From the NCBI GenBank assembly GCA_044226525.1, contig JBGAGV010000020.1, positions 95,158 to 159,157 of the forward strand: a stretch of 64,000 bases of DNA. The letters run 5' to 3'. Source of the DNA: VFJQ01 sp044226525 (lineage in GTDB: Bacteria > Verrucomicrobiota > Verrucomicrobiia > Chthoniobacterales > Chthoniobacteraceae). A program made the position numbers and the translations under genes. How positions within the stretch are numbered: the first letter of the stretch is position 1; every line of letters begins with the position of its first letter. Positions 42,169 through 51,097 of the stretch are shown one piece after another. The notes beneath the pieces are model-generated. The model was not told the DNA's origin and made no database searches. It was given only the letters and a program-made list of their open reading frames with translations.

Positions 42169-45100
42169 ATGACTCCCCCGGTCTATCTCCCTCTACGTTT
42201 CATCTGCTGCCTGTGCGGCGTGTTGCTCGTGTTGTTTTGCGCCCGCGCCGACGCGCAGCCGCACAATATCCTCTTCGTCATCGCCGACGATCTCGGCGCG
42301 GACAGCTTTCCGCTCACCGCGTCGGCGAGCGCATCGAAACCACCGATGCCAAACCTTTCCGCGCTGAAAGCCAGCGGCGTGCTGTTCCGCAACGCCCACG
42401 CCCACCCCACGTGTTCGCCTTCGCGCGCGTCCATGCTCACGGGGCGGAATCCCTCTCGCACCGGCATCGGCGCGCAGCTCACCGATGCAACGAGCCCGCA
42501 GCTTGCGGCCTCGGAGTTCACGCTCCCGGAGGCGTTCGCCGCGAATTCGTCGCTCGGTTACTCGCTCGCGATGTTCGGCAAATGGCACCTCAACTCCGGC
42601 GCCGGCACGAATGACACCCCGCGCACGATCGGCGGCTGGCCCCACTTTGCGGGGACGATCATCGGCGCGTTGCCGGACTATTCGTCGTGGACGAAAATCA
42701 CGAACGGCTCCGCGGCCGCGACGACGACTTACGCGACGACCGACACGGCGAACGACGTGATCGCGTTCATCAACTCGCAGCCCTCGAACACCCCGTGGTT
42801 TGCCTGGGCCGCGTTCAACGCTCCGCACGCCCCCCTGCACGTGCCGCCTTCGAACCTGCACAGCTACGGCTCACCGACGACCAATCGTGGCATGTATGAA
42901 GCCATGTGTGAGGCGTTCGACACCGAGGTCGGCCGGGTCCTCGCGGCGGTCAATCTCGCGACGACGAATGTGATCTTCATCGGCGACAACGGCACCCCCT
43001 CGAACGTGATCCAGACGCCCTATACATCGGCGCATTCCAAGGAGACACTCTACGATGGGGGCGCGCGGGTCCCGCTGATCATCGCCGGGCCCGACGTGGT
43101 AAGTCCGAACCGCGAGAGCACGGCGCAGGTCAATTGCGCCGACCTTTACTCCACGATCATGGAACTCGCGGGGATCAACGTCGCCGCGACCCAGCCAGCG
43201 GCCAATCCTATCGACTCGGTAAGTCTGCTGCCGATTTTGAAAAATACCACCGACGCAGACCGAACAGGCTTCAGCCAGGAATTCGGAGGCACGCTCACGA
43301 CGAGTGTCTCGGGCCGCGTGCTGACGGATTCCGCAGGCTACACGCTCATTCAGTTCGACGATGGACACGAGGAGTTATTCGCCACCACGACGGACTCAAA
43401 CCAGGCGACAAATCTGCTCGGTTCGTCGATCAGCCAGGCTGCGGCATCCGCCTATGCAGCGCTGAAGCTCAAGGTGGCGAGTTACACCTCCGCGGGCGAG
43501 CCGAAAGAGCCGCTCGTCACGTCTTGGTTCACGACCAACACGGGTGAATACGCGCGCATCTTCCCGACGCTCGCTGACCTGAACACCGGCGCGACCACGA
43601 CGACGTGGAGCCGCGGCGAAGGCGTGCAGAGTTCCCCAACCTACGCGGACGTGAACCAGATCGATTATTCCACCGACTGGGTTTACCTCCACACCACCGG
43701 CCTCGCTTCGCACAACATGGGTCCGTGGTATCTCAACACGGGAAAGACGAACCTCTTCCCCAACTACCCGTCCAATACCGCGACGATATTTCGTTTCCCG
43801 CGCGTGCCGGTCATCCCGACGACGAAGGTGAGCACGGGCCTCGGCGCCACCGGCCGCATGGTAAATGGCGTGTCGATGTTCGATTGCCGCGATGCCTTCT
43901 CTTACTCGACCACCAATGCCGCCGACGCGACACCGGGCGGTGCTTTCACCGGGGACGGTATCTGGAACCGCGATGCGTATCACAATGAAAGCGTCACCTT
44001 TGATCCCGCTTACGCGCACCAGGCCGGGAACAACTATCATTATCACGCCCACCCGATCGCGCTGCGTCACCAGTTGGGCGACCACGTCGATTTTAACGTG
44101 GCGACCGGACTCTACACCGAAAGCACGGTGCCAGTGACGGCACACTCGCCCATCGTGGCTTGGGCTGCTGACGGGCTGCCGGTGTATGGCCCCTACGGCT
44201 ACAGCGATCCGAACAACGCCACGAGCGCTCTCCGGCGGATGGTGAGCGGCTTCGTGCTGCGCGACGGATCGAACGGCACGACCAACCTCGCGAGCACCGG
44301 CCGCACGACATTGTCCGCGTGGGCCGCACGGGTGCAAAGCCGCTCCGCCGCGCTGGCCGCGAATCAATATGGCCCCGCGGTAGCCACCAATTTCGCGCTC
44401 GGCCATTATATCGAGGACTACGACTACCTTGGCGACCTCGGCCGCACGCAAGGCGTGGACTTCGACCTCAACGAGCAGAACGCGCGCTTTTGCGTTACGC
44501 CGGATTTTCCGAACGGCACGTGGGCCTACTTCACCACGATGACTGCTGACGGCACGCCGTTTTTTCCCTACACGACGGGGCGCCAATTTTACGCCAACCC
44601 AACGGGCGGCAGCGTCACCGCGATCAGCGAGCCCGTGGGCACCGCGTTCGTGGGCGGGCCGTTCAAGACTGACCGCGCCGGCAGCGCGAGTGTAAATGCG
44701 CTGAACGGCGATGTGACCCTGACATGGAGCGCCATCGAAGGCGGCGTCTATACGATTCAGGCGAGCGACGATCTCACCGAGTGGGGCGCGCTCGCGACGA
44801 ACCTCTCTCCCGCCAACGACGATACCGCGACTGTGGCCATCTCCGGCGACGCCACGGGTCGCACGAAGCGCTTCTATCGCACCGTGCGCACCGGAGTCGG
44901 CACTTACGACAAAACCGGATTTCCCGGCACGGTGTTCACTGCGACCGCGCCGACTGGCAGTGGCCCTAACACGGTGACGCCCAACACCGGTCAGCGTGGG
45001 TCCAGCGGCCAGGTCGTCATCGAATTGGATCCCGCGCTCACGCCTTCGCTTCCCCCGGCCAACGTCACCGTCTTTTCGGTCACGGCTGGCGCCGGCATCA

Positions 45101-45255
45101 CCGTGAGTGGTATTTCGCGCCCGAGCCAGACATTCGTCGTCTGCACCTTCACCATTGATTCCGCCGCCGCAACCACCGCTCGGAATGTCGCCGTTCGGTT
45201 TGGCAGCGCCACCGGCGTGCTCCGGACGATCAGCAGCGCCTTCACGGTTTATTGA
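42169..45255 (+). CDS. secreted sulfatase fused to a YHYH domain and a beta-rich C-terminus
   Basis: A 1028-residue protein with signal peptide ending near ARADAQ. Residues about 30-440 are a type I sulfatase: NILFVIADDLGADSF, formylglycine motif HPTCSPSRASMLTGR (Cys about 83), AMFGKWHLNSG, VIFIGDNGTPSNV and SAHSKETLYDGGARVPLI. Residues about 450-820 form a YHYH domain (FSYSTTNAAD, HQAGNNYHYHAHPIALRHQLGDHV, GLPVYGPYGYSD, CVTPDFPNGTWAYFTTM). The tail has the segment GGVYTIQASDDLTEWGALATNLSP, frequent at C-termini of verrucomicrobial secreted proteins, and an Ig-like end. The YHYH part is known mainly as a stand-alone domain of unknown function, so a combined enzyme is notable. Confidence 0.88.
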   Translation: MTPPVYLPLRFICCLCGVLLVLFCARADAQPHNILFVIADDLGADSFPLTASASASKPPMPNLSALKASGVLFRNAHAHPTCSPSRASMLTGRNPSRTGIGAQLTDATSPQLAASEFTLPEAFAANSSLGYSLAMFGKWHLNSGAGTNDTPRTIGGWPHFAGTIIGALPDYSSWTKITNGSAAATTTYATTDTANDVIAFINSQPSNTPWFAWAAFNAPHAPLHVPPSNLHSYGSPTTNRGMYEAMCEAFDTEVGRVLAAVNLATTNVIFIGDNGTPSNVIQTPYTSAHSKETLYDGGARVPLIIAGPDVVSPNRESTAQVNCADLYSTIMELAGINVAATQPAANPIDSVSLLPILKNTTDADRTGFSQEFGGTLTTSVSGRVLTDSAGYTLIQFDDGHEELFATTTDSNQATNLLGSSISQAAASAYAALKLKVASYTSAGEPKEPLVTSWFTTNTGEYARIFPTLADLNTGATTTTWSRGEGVQSSPTYADVNQIDYSTDWVYLHTTGLASHNMGPWYLNTGKTNLFPNYPSNTATIFRFPRVPVIPTTKVSTGLGATGRMVNGVSMFDCRDAFSYSTTNAADATPGGAFTGDGIWNRDAYHNESVTFDPAYAHQAGNNYHYHAHPIALRHQLGDHVDFNVATGLYTESTVPVTAHSPIVAWAADGLPVYGPYGYSDPNNATSALRRMVSGFVLRDGSNGTTNLASTGRTTLSAWAARVQSRSAALAANQYGPAVATNFALGHYIEDYDYLGDLGRTQGVDFDLNEQNARFCVTPDFPNGTWAYFTTMTADGTPFFPYTTGRQFYANPTGGSVTAISEPVGTAFVGGPFKTDRAGSASVNALNGDVTLTWSAIEGGVYTIQASDDLTEWGALATNLSPANDDTATVAISGDATGRTKRFYRTVRTGVGTYDKTGFPGTVFTATAPTGSGPNTVTPNTGQRGSSGQVVIELDPALTPSLPPANVTVFSVTAGAGITVSGISRPSQTFVVCTFTIDSAAATTARNVAVRFGSATGVLRTISSAFTVY

Positions 45256-45412
45256 TCGCCTCGCTCCGTCGGAATCCTCCGCGCCCTTGGCGTCTTAGCG
45301 TTGAAGCCGGCCCGCGCCCGGAGGTTCTCTCTTTGCAGCCGCTCGATTTGCGTCTAACGGGCGGGCTCGTTCCCGGTTTCACCCGCACCTCGCCTCTTCT
45401 CCTTTCACACTC

Positions 45413-48400
45413 ATGTATCTCCGTCACTTTGCCCCTGTCGCCGCCCTGGTCTGCGCCGCCTACGCCCAGCAACCCGCGAAACTCGAACTCAAAAAAGGCG
45501 ACCAGATCGCCATTGTCGGCAGTGGCCTGGCTGATCGCCAGCAGCACCACGCCTGGCTGGAAACGCTCATCCACAAAGCCTACCCCGAGCTCGACCTCAC
45601 CGTGCGCAACCTCGGCTTTGCGGCCGACGAGGTGAACGTCCATCCCCGCAGCGACGAAGTTCCCACTACGGAATACTTCCTTGGCATGAAGAAAGGCGAC
45701 ACGAAAGGCAACGTCTCGCCGGACTCCGATCAGCGCTCGAAGAATGCCGGTAAGGACGTGGTCTATAAGGCCGGCACCGATTTCAGCGCGACGGTCATCC
45801 TCGCCTACTGGGGTTTCAACGAATCGTTCAAGGGCGAAGCCGGGCTCGCCGATTTCAAAAAGGCGCTCGACGAATACCTCAAGAAGCATCTTGCCGCCGA
45901 CTACGGCAAAGGCCACCCGCGCCTCGTCCTGCTCTCGGCGCTCGCGCACGAAAATCTCAAGGACCCGACGAATTTCCCCGATGGTTCCGCGAACAACAAA
46001 AACCTCGAGCTCTACACCAAGGCCATGGCCGAGGTCGCCCAGGCGAACGGTGTGCCCTTCGTTGATCTCTTCCATCCCTCGCAGGAGCTGTATGCGAAGG
46101 CCGCTCGCCCGCTGACCATTAACGGCATTCATCTTACCGACGAAGGCGACAAGGCGCTCGCCCCGATCCAGTTTAAAGGCATCTTCGGCAAAGACGCGCC
46201 GAGCGCCGACAGCACCGATGTGCTGAAAATTCGTGAGGCCGTGCTCGATAAGAACAAGGAGTGGCACCATCGCTACCGCACCGTCGATCAATTCAACATC
46301 TTCGGCCAGCGCTCCCGCATCGACTACGTCGGCGTGAACAACGCGAAAATCATGGGCGAAGAACTTTCGCAGCGTGATGTGAAAACGGCCAATCGCGACC
46401 AGGCCATCTGGGCCGCCGCGCGGGGGCAGCAGTTCACCGTGAAGGACGACAATCTGCCGCCGGTCTCGGTTGTTCCGCCGAATCGCCCCGAGCCCGTGCC
46501 TTATCTTAAGGGCGCCGACGCAGTGAAATACATCAAGACGCCCGAGGGTTGCAAAGTGGACTTCATCGCCTCCGAAGTGGAGTTCCCCGATCTGGTCAAT
46601 CCGGTGCAGATGAACTTCGACACCCGCGGCCGGCTCTGGGTGGCGGTGTGGCCGAACTATCCCGAGACCGCTCCGACTACCAAGGTCTTCGACAAGCTGC
46701 TCGTTTTCGACATCGACCCGCAGACCGGAAAATTCACCAAGGTCACCACCTTCGCCGACGGCCTCAACTGCCCCACCGGCTTTCAGCTCTACAAGGACGG
46801 CGTGCTCCTCATGCAGTCGCCCGACATGCTTTTCCTGCGCGACAGCGACGGCGACGGCAAGGCCGACACGAAAGAGCGTATCGTGCATGGCCTCGACGCC
46901 GCGGATTCGCACCACGAGACCAATTCGATCTGCTACGAACCCGGTGGCGCCCTCTATTTCAGCGACGGCGTTTTCCATCGCACAAACGTCGAGACGCTCG
47001 ACGGCCCGATCCGCAACGTGAACGGCGCCATCTATCGCTTCGAGCCGCGCACCAGCAAATTCGAGCGCTACGTTCCCTACAATTTCGCCAACCCGCACGG
47101 CCGCGTCTTCGACTACTGGGGCAACGACATCATCACCGATGCCACCGGCAACGCGAGTTACTTCGGCCCGGCCTTCAGCGGCCATCTCGACAGCGGCGCG
47201 CATCCGTCGATGAAGCAATTCTGGAATCGCCCGTCACGCCCGTGCCCCGGCACAAATATCCTCAGCAGTCGCCACTTCCCCGATGACTGGCAGGGCCAGT
47301 TCCTCGACTGCAACGTCATTGGCTTCCAAGGCATCTTCCGCGCGAAGGTGTCCGAAGACGGCGCAGGCTTGAAGGGCGAGACGATCGATCCGCTTGTGGA
47401 GGGCATTCTCAAGGACGAGCAGGGCAACGGGAATCCAAACTTCCGCCCGAGCGGCATCGCCGTGGCGCCGGATGGTTCGCTCTACTTCATGGACTGGTCG
47501 CAGATGCTCATCGGCCATCTCCAGCATCACCTGCGGGATCCGAATCGCGACCACCAGCACGGCCGCATCTATCGCATCACCTATCCCGGTCGCCCGCTCC
47601 TCACACCCAGGAAGATCCACGGCGAGTCGATCGAGAACCTGCTCGAGCTGCTCAAGGAGCACGAAGACAACGTGCGCATGCGCGCCAAGATCGAGCTCGA
47701 CACGCACGACACGAAGGAAGTCATCGCCGCCGCGCAGAAGTGGGAAAAGGCGCTCGATAAGAAAGACAAGGACTACGAGCACCATCGCCTCGAAGCGCTG
47801 TGGGTTCACCAGTGGCACAACATCGTGAACGTCGATCTGCTTAACGAAGTCCTGAAATCGCCCGAGCCCCGCGCTCGCGCCCAGGCCGTTCGGGTCCTCT
47901 GCTACTGGCGCGATCGCGTGCCGAATGCGCTCGCCCTCGTCACCGCTGCGACGACCGATGCCGCCGCCCGCGTTCGCCTCGAAGCACTCCGCGCACTCAG
48001 CTTCTTCCGTGGCGCCGACACGCCGAAAGCCATCACCGCCGCGCTCGGCCTCACCGCGGACAAGGATTACTACATCGACTACTGCTTCCGCGAGACGATG
48101 AAGCAATTCGGCTCGCTGCCGGAGGGCCAGGACATCGTCGGCAAGGACCCGATCCTCGCTGCCCGTCTCCGCGCTGTGCCCGACGCCACCTACGGCCCGA
48201 CGAACAAAAAACTCACCGATGCCGAAAAAAAGGCCTACGCGCTCGGCAAAGAAGTCTTCAATCGTGAGGCCCACTGCGTCACCTGCCACCAGGCCGACGG
48301 CAAGGGCGTGGAGAACACCTACCCGCCGCTCGTAAATAGCGAGTGGCTCACGGGTGATGGCGACCGCCTCATCAAGATTGTCCTCAAAGGCCTCTACGGA

Positions 48401-48661
48401 CCGCTCAAGTTCCAAGGGACGGAATACGGCCCGATCCGCAACACGCCGCCCATGACCGGCCTCGGCCCGCTGATGACCGATGAAGAAGTCGCCGCCGTGA
48501 TTTTCTACGTGCGCCAATCCTTCGGCAATAACCTGCCCGCCATCAAACCCGAGCGCGTCAAAGAAATCCGCGAAGCTACCAAGGACCGCTCCATGTTCTA
48601 CATGGTGGACGAGATCCTCAAGGAACACCCCCTCAAGGAACACCCCCTCGAGAAAAAATAG
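45413..48661 (+). CDS. PVC-type heme protein: SGNH hydrolase + dehydrogenase propeller + HEAT + cytochrome c
   Basis: A 1082-residue secreted protein (MYLRHFAPVAALVCAAYAQQP). Residues about 25-265 are an SGNH/GDSL hydrolase-like domain (GDQIAIVGSGLADRQQHHAWLE, YWGFNESFKG, INGIHLTDEGDKAL). From about 375 comes the sorbosone-dehydrogenase-like propeller (NPVQMNFDTRGRLWVAVWPNYP, SIC-YEPGGALYFSDGVFHRT, GIAVAPDGSLYFMDWSQ), then HEAT-like helices (about 730-900) and a C-terminal class I cytochrome c with CVTCHQADGKGVENTYPPL (heme Cys about 955). The first block of SGNH has GSG instead of the usual GDS serine, so hydrolase activity is doubtful. The last residues are a short duplicated EHPLK tail. 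Confidence 0.9.
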   Translation: MYLRHFAPVAALVCAAYAQQPAKLELKKGDQIAIVGSGLADRQQHHAWLETLIHKAYPELDLTVRNLGFAADEVNVHPRSDEVPTTEYFLGMKKGDTKGNVSPDSDQRSKNAGKDVVYKAGTDFSATVILAYWGFNESFKGEAGLADFKKALDEYLKKHLAADYGKGHPRLVLLSALAHENLKDPTNFPDGSANNKNLELYTKAMAEVAQANGVPFVDLFHPSQELYAKAARPLTINGIHLTDEGDKALAPIQFKGIFGKDAPSADSTDVLKIREAVLDKNKEWHHRYRTVDQFNIFGQRSRIDYVGVNNAKIMGEELSQRDVKTANRDQAIWAAARGQQFTVKDDNLPPVSVVPPNRPEPVPYLKGADAVKYIKTPEGCKVDFIASEVEFPDLVNPVQMNFDTRGRLWVAVWPNYPETAPTTKVFDKLLVFDIDPQTGKFTKVTTFADGLNCPTGFQLYKDGVLLMQSPDMLFLRDSDGDGKADTKERIVHGLDAADSHHETNSICYEPGGALYFSDGVFHRTNVETLDGPIRNVNGAIYRFEPRTSKFERYVPYNFANPHGRVFDYWGNDIITDATGNASYFGPAFSGHLDSGAHPSMKQFWNRPSRPCPGTNILSSRHFPDDWQGQFLDCNVIGFQGIFRAKVSEDGAGLKGETIDPLVEGILKDEQGNGNPNFRPSGIAVAPDGSLYFMDWSQMLIGHLQHHLRDPNRDHQHGRIYRITYPGRPLLTPRKIHGESIENLLELLKEHEDNVRMRAKIELDTHDTKEVIAAAQKWEKALDKKDKDYEHHRLEALWVHQWHNIVNVDLLNEVLKSPEPRARAQAVRVLCYWRDRVPNALALVTAATTDAAARVRLEALRALSFFRGADTPKAITAALGLTADKDYYIDYCFRETMKQFGSLPEGQDIVGKDPILAARLRAVPDATYGPTNKKLTDAEKKAYALGKEVFNREAHCVTCHQADGKGVENTYPPLVNSEWLTGDGDRLIKIVLKGLYGPLKFQGTEYGPIRNTPPMTGLGPLMTDEEVAAVIFYVRQSFGNNLPAIKPERVKEIREATKDRSMFYMVDEILKEHPLKEHPLEKK

Positions 48662-48676
48662 CCCGCACCCCGTAGC

Positions 48677-48693
48677 CGGGGTCAACGACCCCG
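48677..48693. terminator. short stem-loop after the dehydrogenase gene
   Basis: CGGGGTC (48677-48683) pairs with GACCCCG (48687-48693) across AAC, 16 bp after the stop codon and between convergent genes. No T-run follows, so it is at best a weak terminator; gccggggtc words of this kind also occur as dispersed repeats in related genomes. Confidence 0.4.
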
Positions 48694-48722
48694 ACCCGGC
48701 CTCACTGAGGTCGACGGCAAAC

Positions 48723-49874
48723 TTATTCTACCCGCAGCGCCTCAATCGGAATCACTGCCAACTCCGCGCTGTTCCGATTTCCTCGGCGCCCGCCGCCATT
48801 CGAGTATCCCACATGGAGCTTTCCGTCGTGCTCGATCGCATACGGATACGACAGGCTCGCTCCGGCTTTCGATTCCCCGGGGCTCTTCGACCACACCGAA
48901 TCCCGAATTCGGAAAATCTTCCGGAAGCCGTTCTCTCCCGGTCGCCCCACCGCGATCGTCAGCGGATTTCTCCGGCCACCGGTATCGGCCGTCGTCGTGT
49001 CGATGAGATAACGCTGCCCCGTGCTAAGCACTCCTGCGCAGGGTTTGGAAGTCGCCATCGGCAGATTGCTCGGCTGAGACTCCGTCCAGGTGCGCCCGTA
49101 GTCGTCGCTCACTGCGACCAGCGCTTTCGCTTCGGCCCCGAAGCGGGCGATGTTCACCACGTGCTTTCCATCCACGAGGACTCCTGACTCGCCCCACATC
49201 GTCAGATTCGCCGGTCGCGGAATCACCACGAGATCCCAGTGGAGAAGATCGTCGCCATGGCTGATCGCCACCGCGGCCGGATTTCCTCCACCCAGGCGAG
49301 CTCCCGACAAAATCCAGTTTCCATCCGCCATCTTCACCGGCTCCTGCAACGGCCAGAATCCGTCACCGACCGCCATCCCCATTTTCTCCCACGCGCCGGT
49401 CTTTTCATCGAGTCGATAAGCCCGCGTGTGCACTTTCTGCCGCTTGTCGTAGAACGCCCCGTGAAAAGCCCACAACTCGGCGCCCCGTGAAAGAAAAACG
49501 CCGTGGCTGAGCGCCAGGTTGGGCTCGTCTCCTGTTCCGATCGTGAAGACCTCGCTCCAGGTCTTTCCTCCATCCAGGCTCACTCGTCCTCGAGCCTCCT
49601 CCCCCGGCGAATTTTCCTCGCCCCGGTTTTGCCCGAACGACGCGAACAACTTTCCGTGGTGCCACGCCAACGCCACCCCGTGCAACCAGTCGTAGCCATC
49701 GATCTCTGGCTCGTGCGCTTTGATCAACCGAAACTCCACACCCGACAGTTCCGCCAGCTCCGCGGCTTTCGGAACGGGCCGATCGGACAACCACAAGGGA
49801 GGAATACTCGAGGCGGACAGGCGAACTCCGGCTAGGCCGAAGGCGAGACAGTAGCTGGCGAGGCGAGGAGACAT
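48723..49874 (-). CDS. secreted BNR-repeat sialidase-like protein
   Basis: A 383-residue secreted protein starting MSPRLASYCLAFGLAGVRLSASS. It folds as a sialidase-type beta-propeller: Asp-box-like repeats VSLDGGKTWSEVF and VSDDYGRTWTESQ, with the intervening blades LAWHHGKLFASFGQNRGEENSPGEE, WILSGARLGGGNPAAV, YPYAIEHDGKLHVGYSNGGGRRGNRN. The catalytic set of true sialidases (Arg triad, Tyr, Glu) cannot be assigned confidently. It is divergent from a LacI regulator, and the shared intergenic region carries a near-palindromic site 59 nt before the start codon. The ATG at 49874 is used; longer frames add unrelated sequence. Confidence 0.82.
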   Translation of the reverse strand: MSPRLASYCLAFGLAGVRLSASSIPPLWLSDRPVPKAAELAELSGVEFRLIKAHEPEIDGYDWLHGVALAWHHGKLFASFGQNRGEENSPGEEARGRVSLDGGKTWSEVFTIGTGDEPNLALSHGVFLSRGAELWAFHGAFYDKRQKVHTRAYRLDEKTGAWEKMGMAVGDGFWPLQEPVKMADGNWILSGARLGGGNPAAVAISHGDDLLHWDLVVIPRPANLTMWGESGVLVDGKHVVNIARFGAEAKALVAVSDDYGRTWTESQPSNLPMATSKPCAGVLSTGQRYLIDTTTADTGGRRNPLTIAVGRPGENGFRKIFRIRDSVWSKSPGESKAGASLSYPYAIEHDGKLHVGYSNGGGRRGNRNSAELAVIPIEALRVE

Positions 49875-49933
49875 ATGGTGAGGAACGGCGTTCTCATGGC
49901 ATACATTGATTTGACCAGGCAAAACATTCGGCA

Positions 49934-49946
49934 TGTTATTGTAACA
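49934..49946. promoter_or_regulatory. putative LacI-type operator 1
   Basis: TGTTATTGTAACA is a near-palindrome (TGTTA-N3-TAACA). Read toward the sialidase gene it is GATTGTTACAATAACATG; the same pattern, in the same orientation, occurs 59 nt before another sialidase gene (60082-60094). It lies 5 nt before the GTG of the LacI gene, so it may also serve autoregulation. Confidence 0.7.
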
Positions 49947-49950
49947 ATCC

Positions 49951-50976
49951 GTGTCCGCCCGCGCGACCAGCCTTCAATCCATTGCCGAGAAAGCCGGCGT
50001 CTCCGCCATGACGGTGTCGCGCGTTTTGCGCAATTCCCCCAACGTCTCCGCCTCCACTCGACGCCGCGTGCTCGCGGCGGCGCGCACACTTCGTTATCGG
50101 CCCGATGCGCATCTCGCCCGCATGATGAGCCTCGTCCGCAGTCGCAAGACTCCACGGCTTCGCGCGGTGCTGGCCGTGATTCGTGAAGATGGACCGGATG
50201 CGGCGCCATATCAATACGTGGCACTCCAGGACATCGAGCGCCGTGCCGCCCAGCACGGCTACCGGGCCGAGGAATTCCGGCTGGGGCGCAGCGGTGTTGG
50301 CCCCGAACGCCTCGCCGAAATCCTTCAGGCGCGGGGCATCGAGGGCATCATCGTTTCCCCTCAGCCGGCGCAGGAACTCGCCGCGCGCTTCGACTATACC
50401 CCTTTTGCGGCCGCGACCTTTGGCTACGGCTTGCAGACCCCGTCGCTCCATCGCGCCGCGGGAAACATGACCGAAGGAATTCTCCTCGCTGTTCACGAGC
50501 TTGCGGCGCGTGGCTATCAGCGGATCGGCCTCGCCGTCACCCAGTGGATCGACACCCGCGCCTTGCATCACTACAGCGGCGCCATGCTGCATGCCCAGGC
50601 CAGCCTGCCGCGGTCACGGCGCGTGCCGTTGCTGCTTTTTCCCCACGACGATTTCAGCCGCTGCGCCGCTGACTTTCGCGTCTGGATCAAGACTCACCGG
50701 CCTGACGCGATCATCTCCTTCGATCAACACGTCCCTGGCTGGTTGAAACAGCTCGGTCTGCGCGTGCCCGAGGACATCGGCCTCGTAGTGCACGATTGGA
50801 CCGAGCAGATGCGCGGCTTCGCGGGTATCTACCAGCGCCGCGAACATGTCGCCGCCGCTGCCGTGGATCTCGTTGCTACGCAACTTCTCCAACACGAACG
50901 CGGCATCCCCGAGGTGCCGCGCCAGATCCTCATCCCGCCTAAGTGGGTCGATGGACCGAGCGTGGGTCGCAGATGA
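49951..50976 (+). CDS. LacI/GalR-family transcriptional regulator
   Basis: A 341-residue regulator, starting GTG. The N-terminal LacI helix-turn-helix is ATSLQSIAEKAGVSAMTVSRVLRNSPNVSASTRRRVLAAARTLRYRPDAHLARMMSLVR, with the hinge near residue 60. The rest is a periplasmic-binding-protein-type ligand domain (LAVIREDG ... RGIEGIIVSPQP, ELAARGYQRIGLAV, PDAIISFDQHVPGWLKQLGLRVPEDIGLVVHD, IYQRREHVAAAAVDLVATQLL). The start is chosen because the HTH begins at residue 7. It probably controls the divergent sialidase-like gene and, by operator similarity, the gene at 60154; the effector sugar is unknown. Confidence 0.92.
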   Translation: MSARATSLQSIAEKAGVSAMTVSRVLRNSPNVSASTRRRVLAAARTLRYRPDAHLARMMSLVRSRKTPRLRAVLAVIREDGPDAAPYQYVALQDIERRAAQHGYRAEEFRLGRSGVGPERLAEILQARGIEGIIVSPQPAQELAARFDYTPFAAATFGYGLQTPSLHRAAGNMTEGILLAVHELAARGYQRIGLAVTQWIDTRALHHYSGAMLHAQASLPRSRRVPLLLFPHDDFSRCAADFRVWIKTHRPDAIISFDQHVPGWLKQLGLRVPEDIGLVVHDWTEQMRGFAGIYQRREHVAAAAVDLVATQLLQHERGIPEVPRQILIPPKWVDGPSVGRR

Positions 50977-51097
50977 CCTTCCGGGGCGCCGCCCGCAAAG
51001 GCTGGCTACAAAATCACGCGTGCTTTTGCGCACGCGGCGCACTTTTCCACCGCGCCGACGATTGACGCAACGACTCGCCCGGAGTGCTCTGGTCTTC

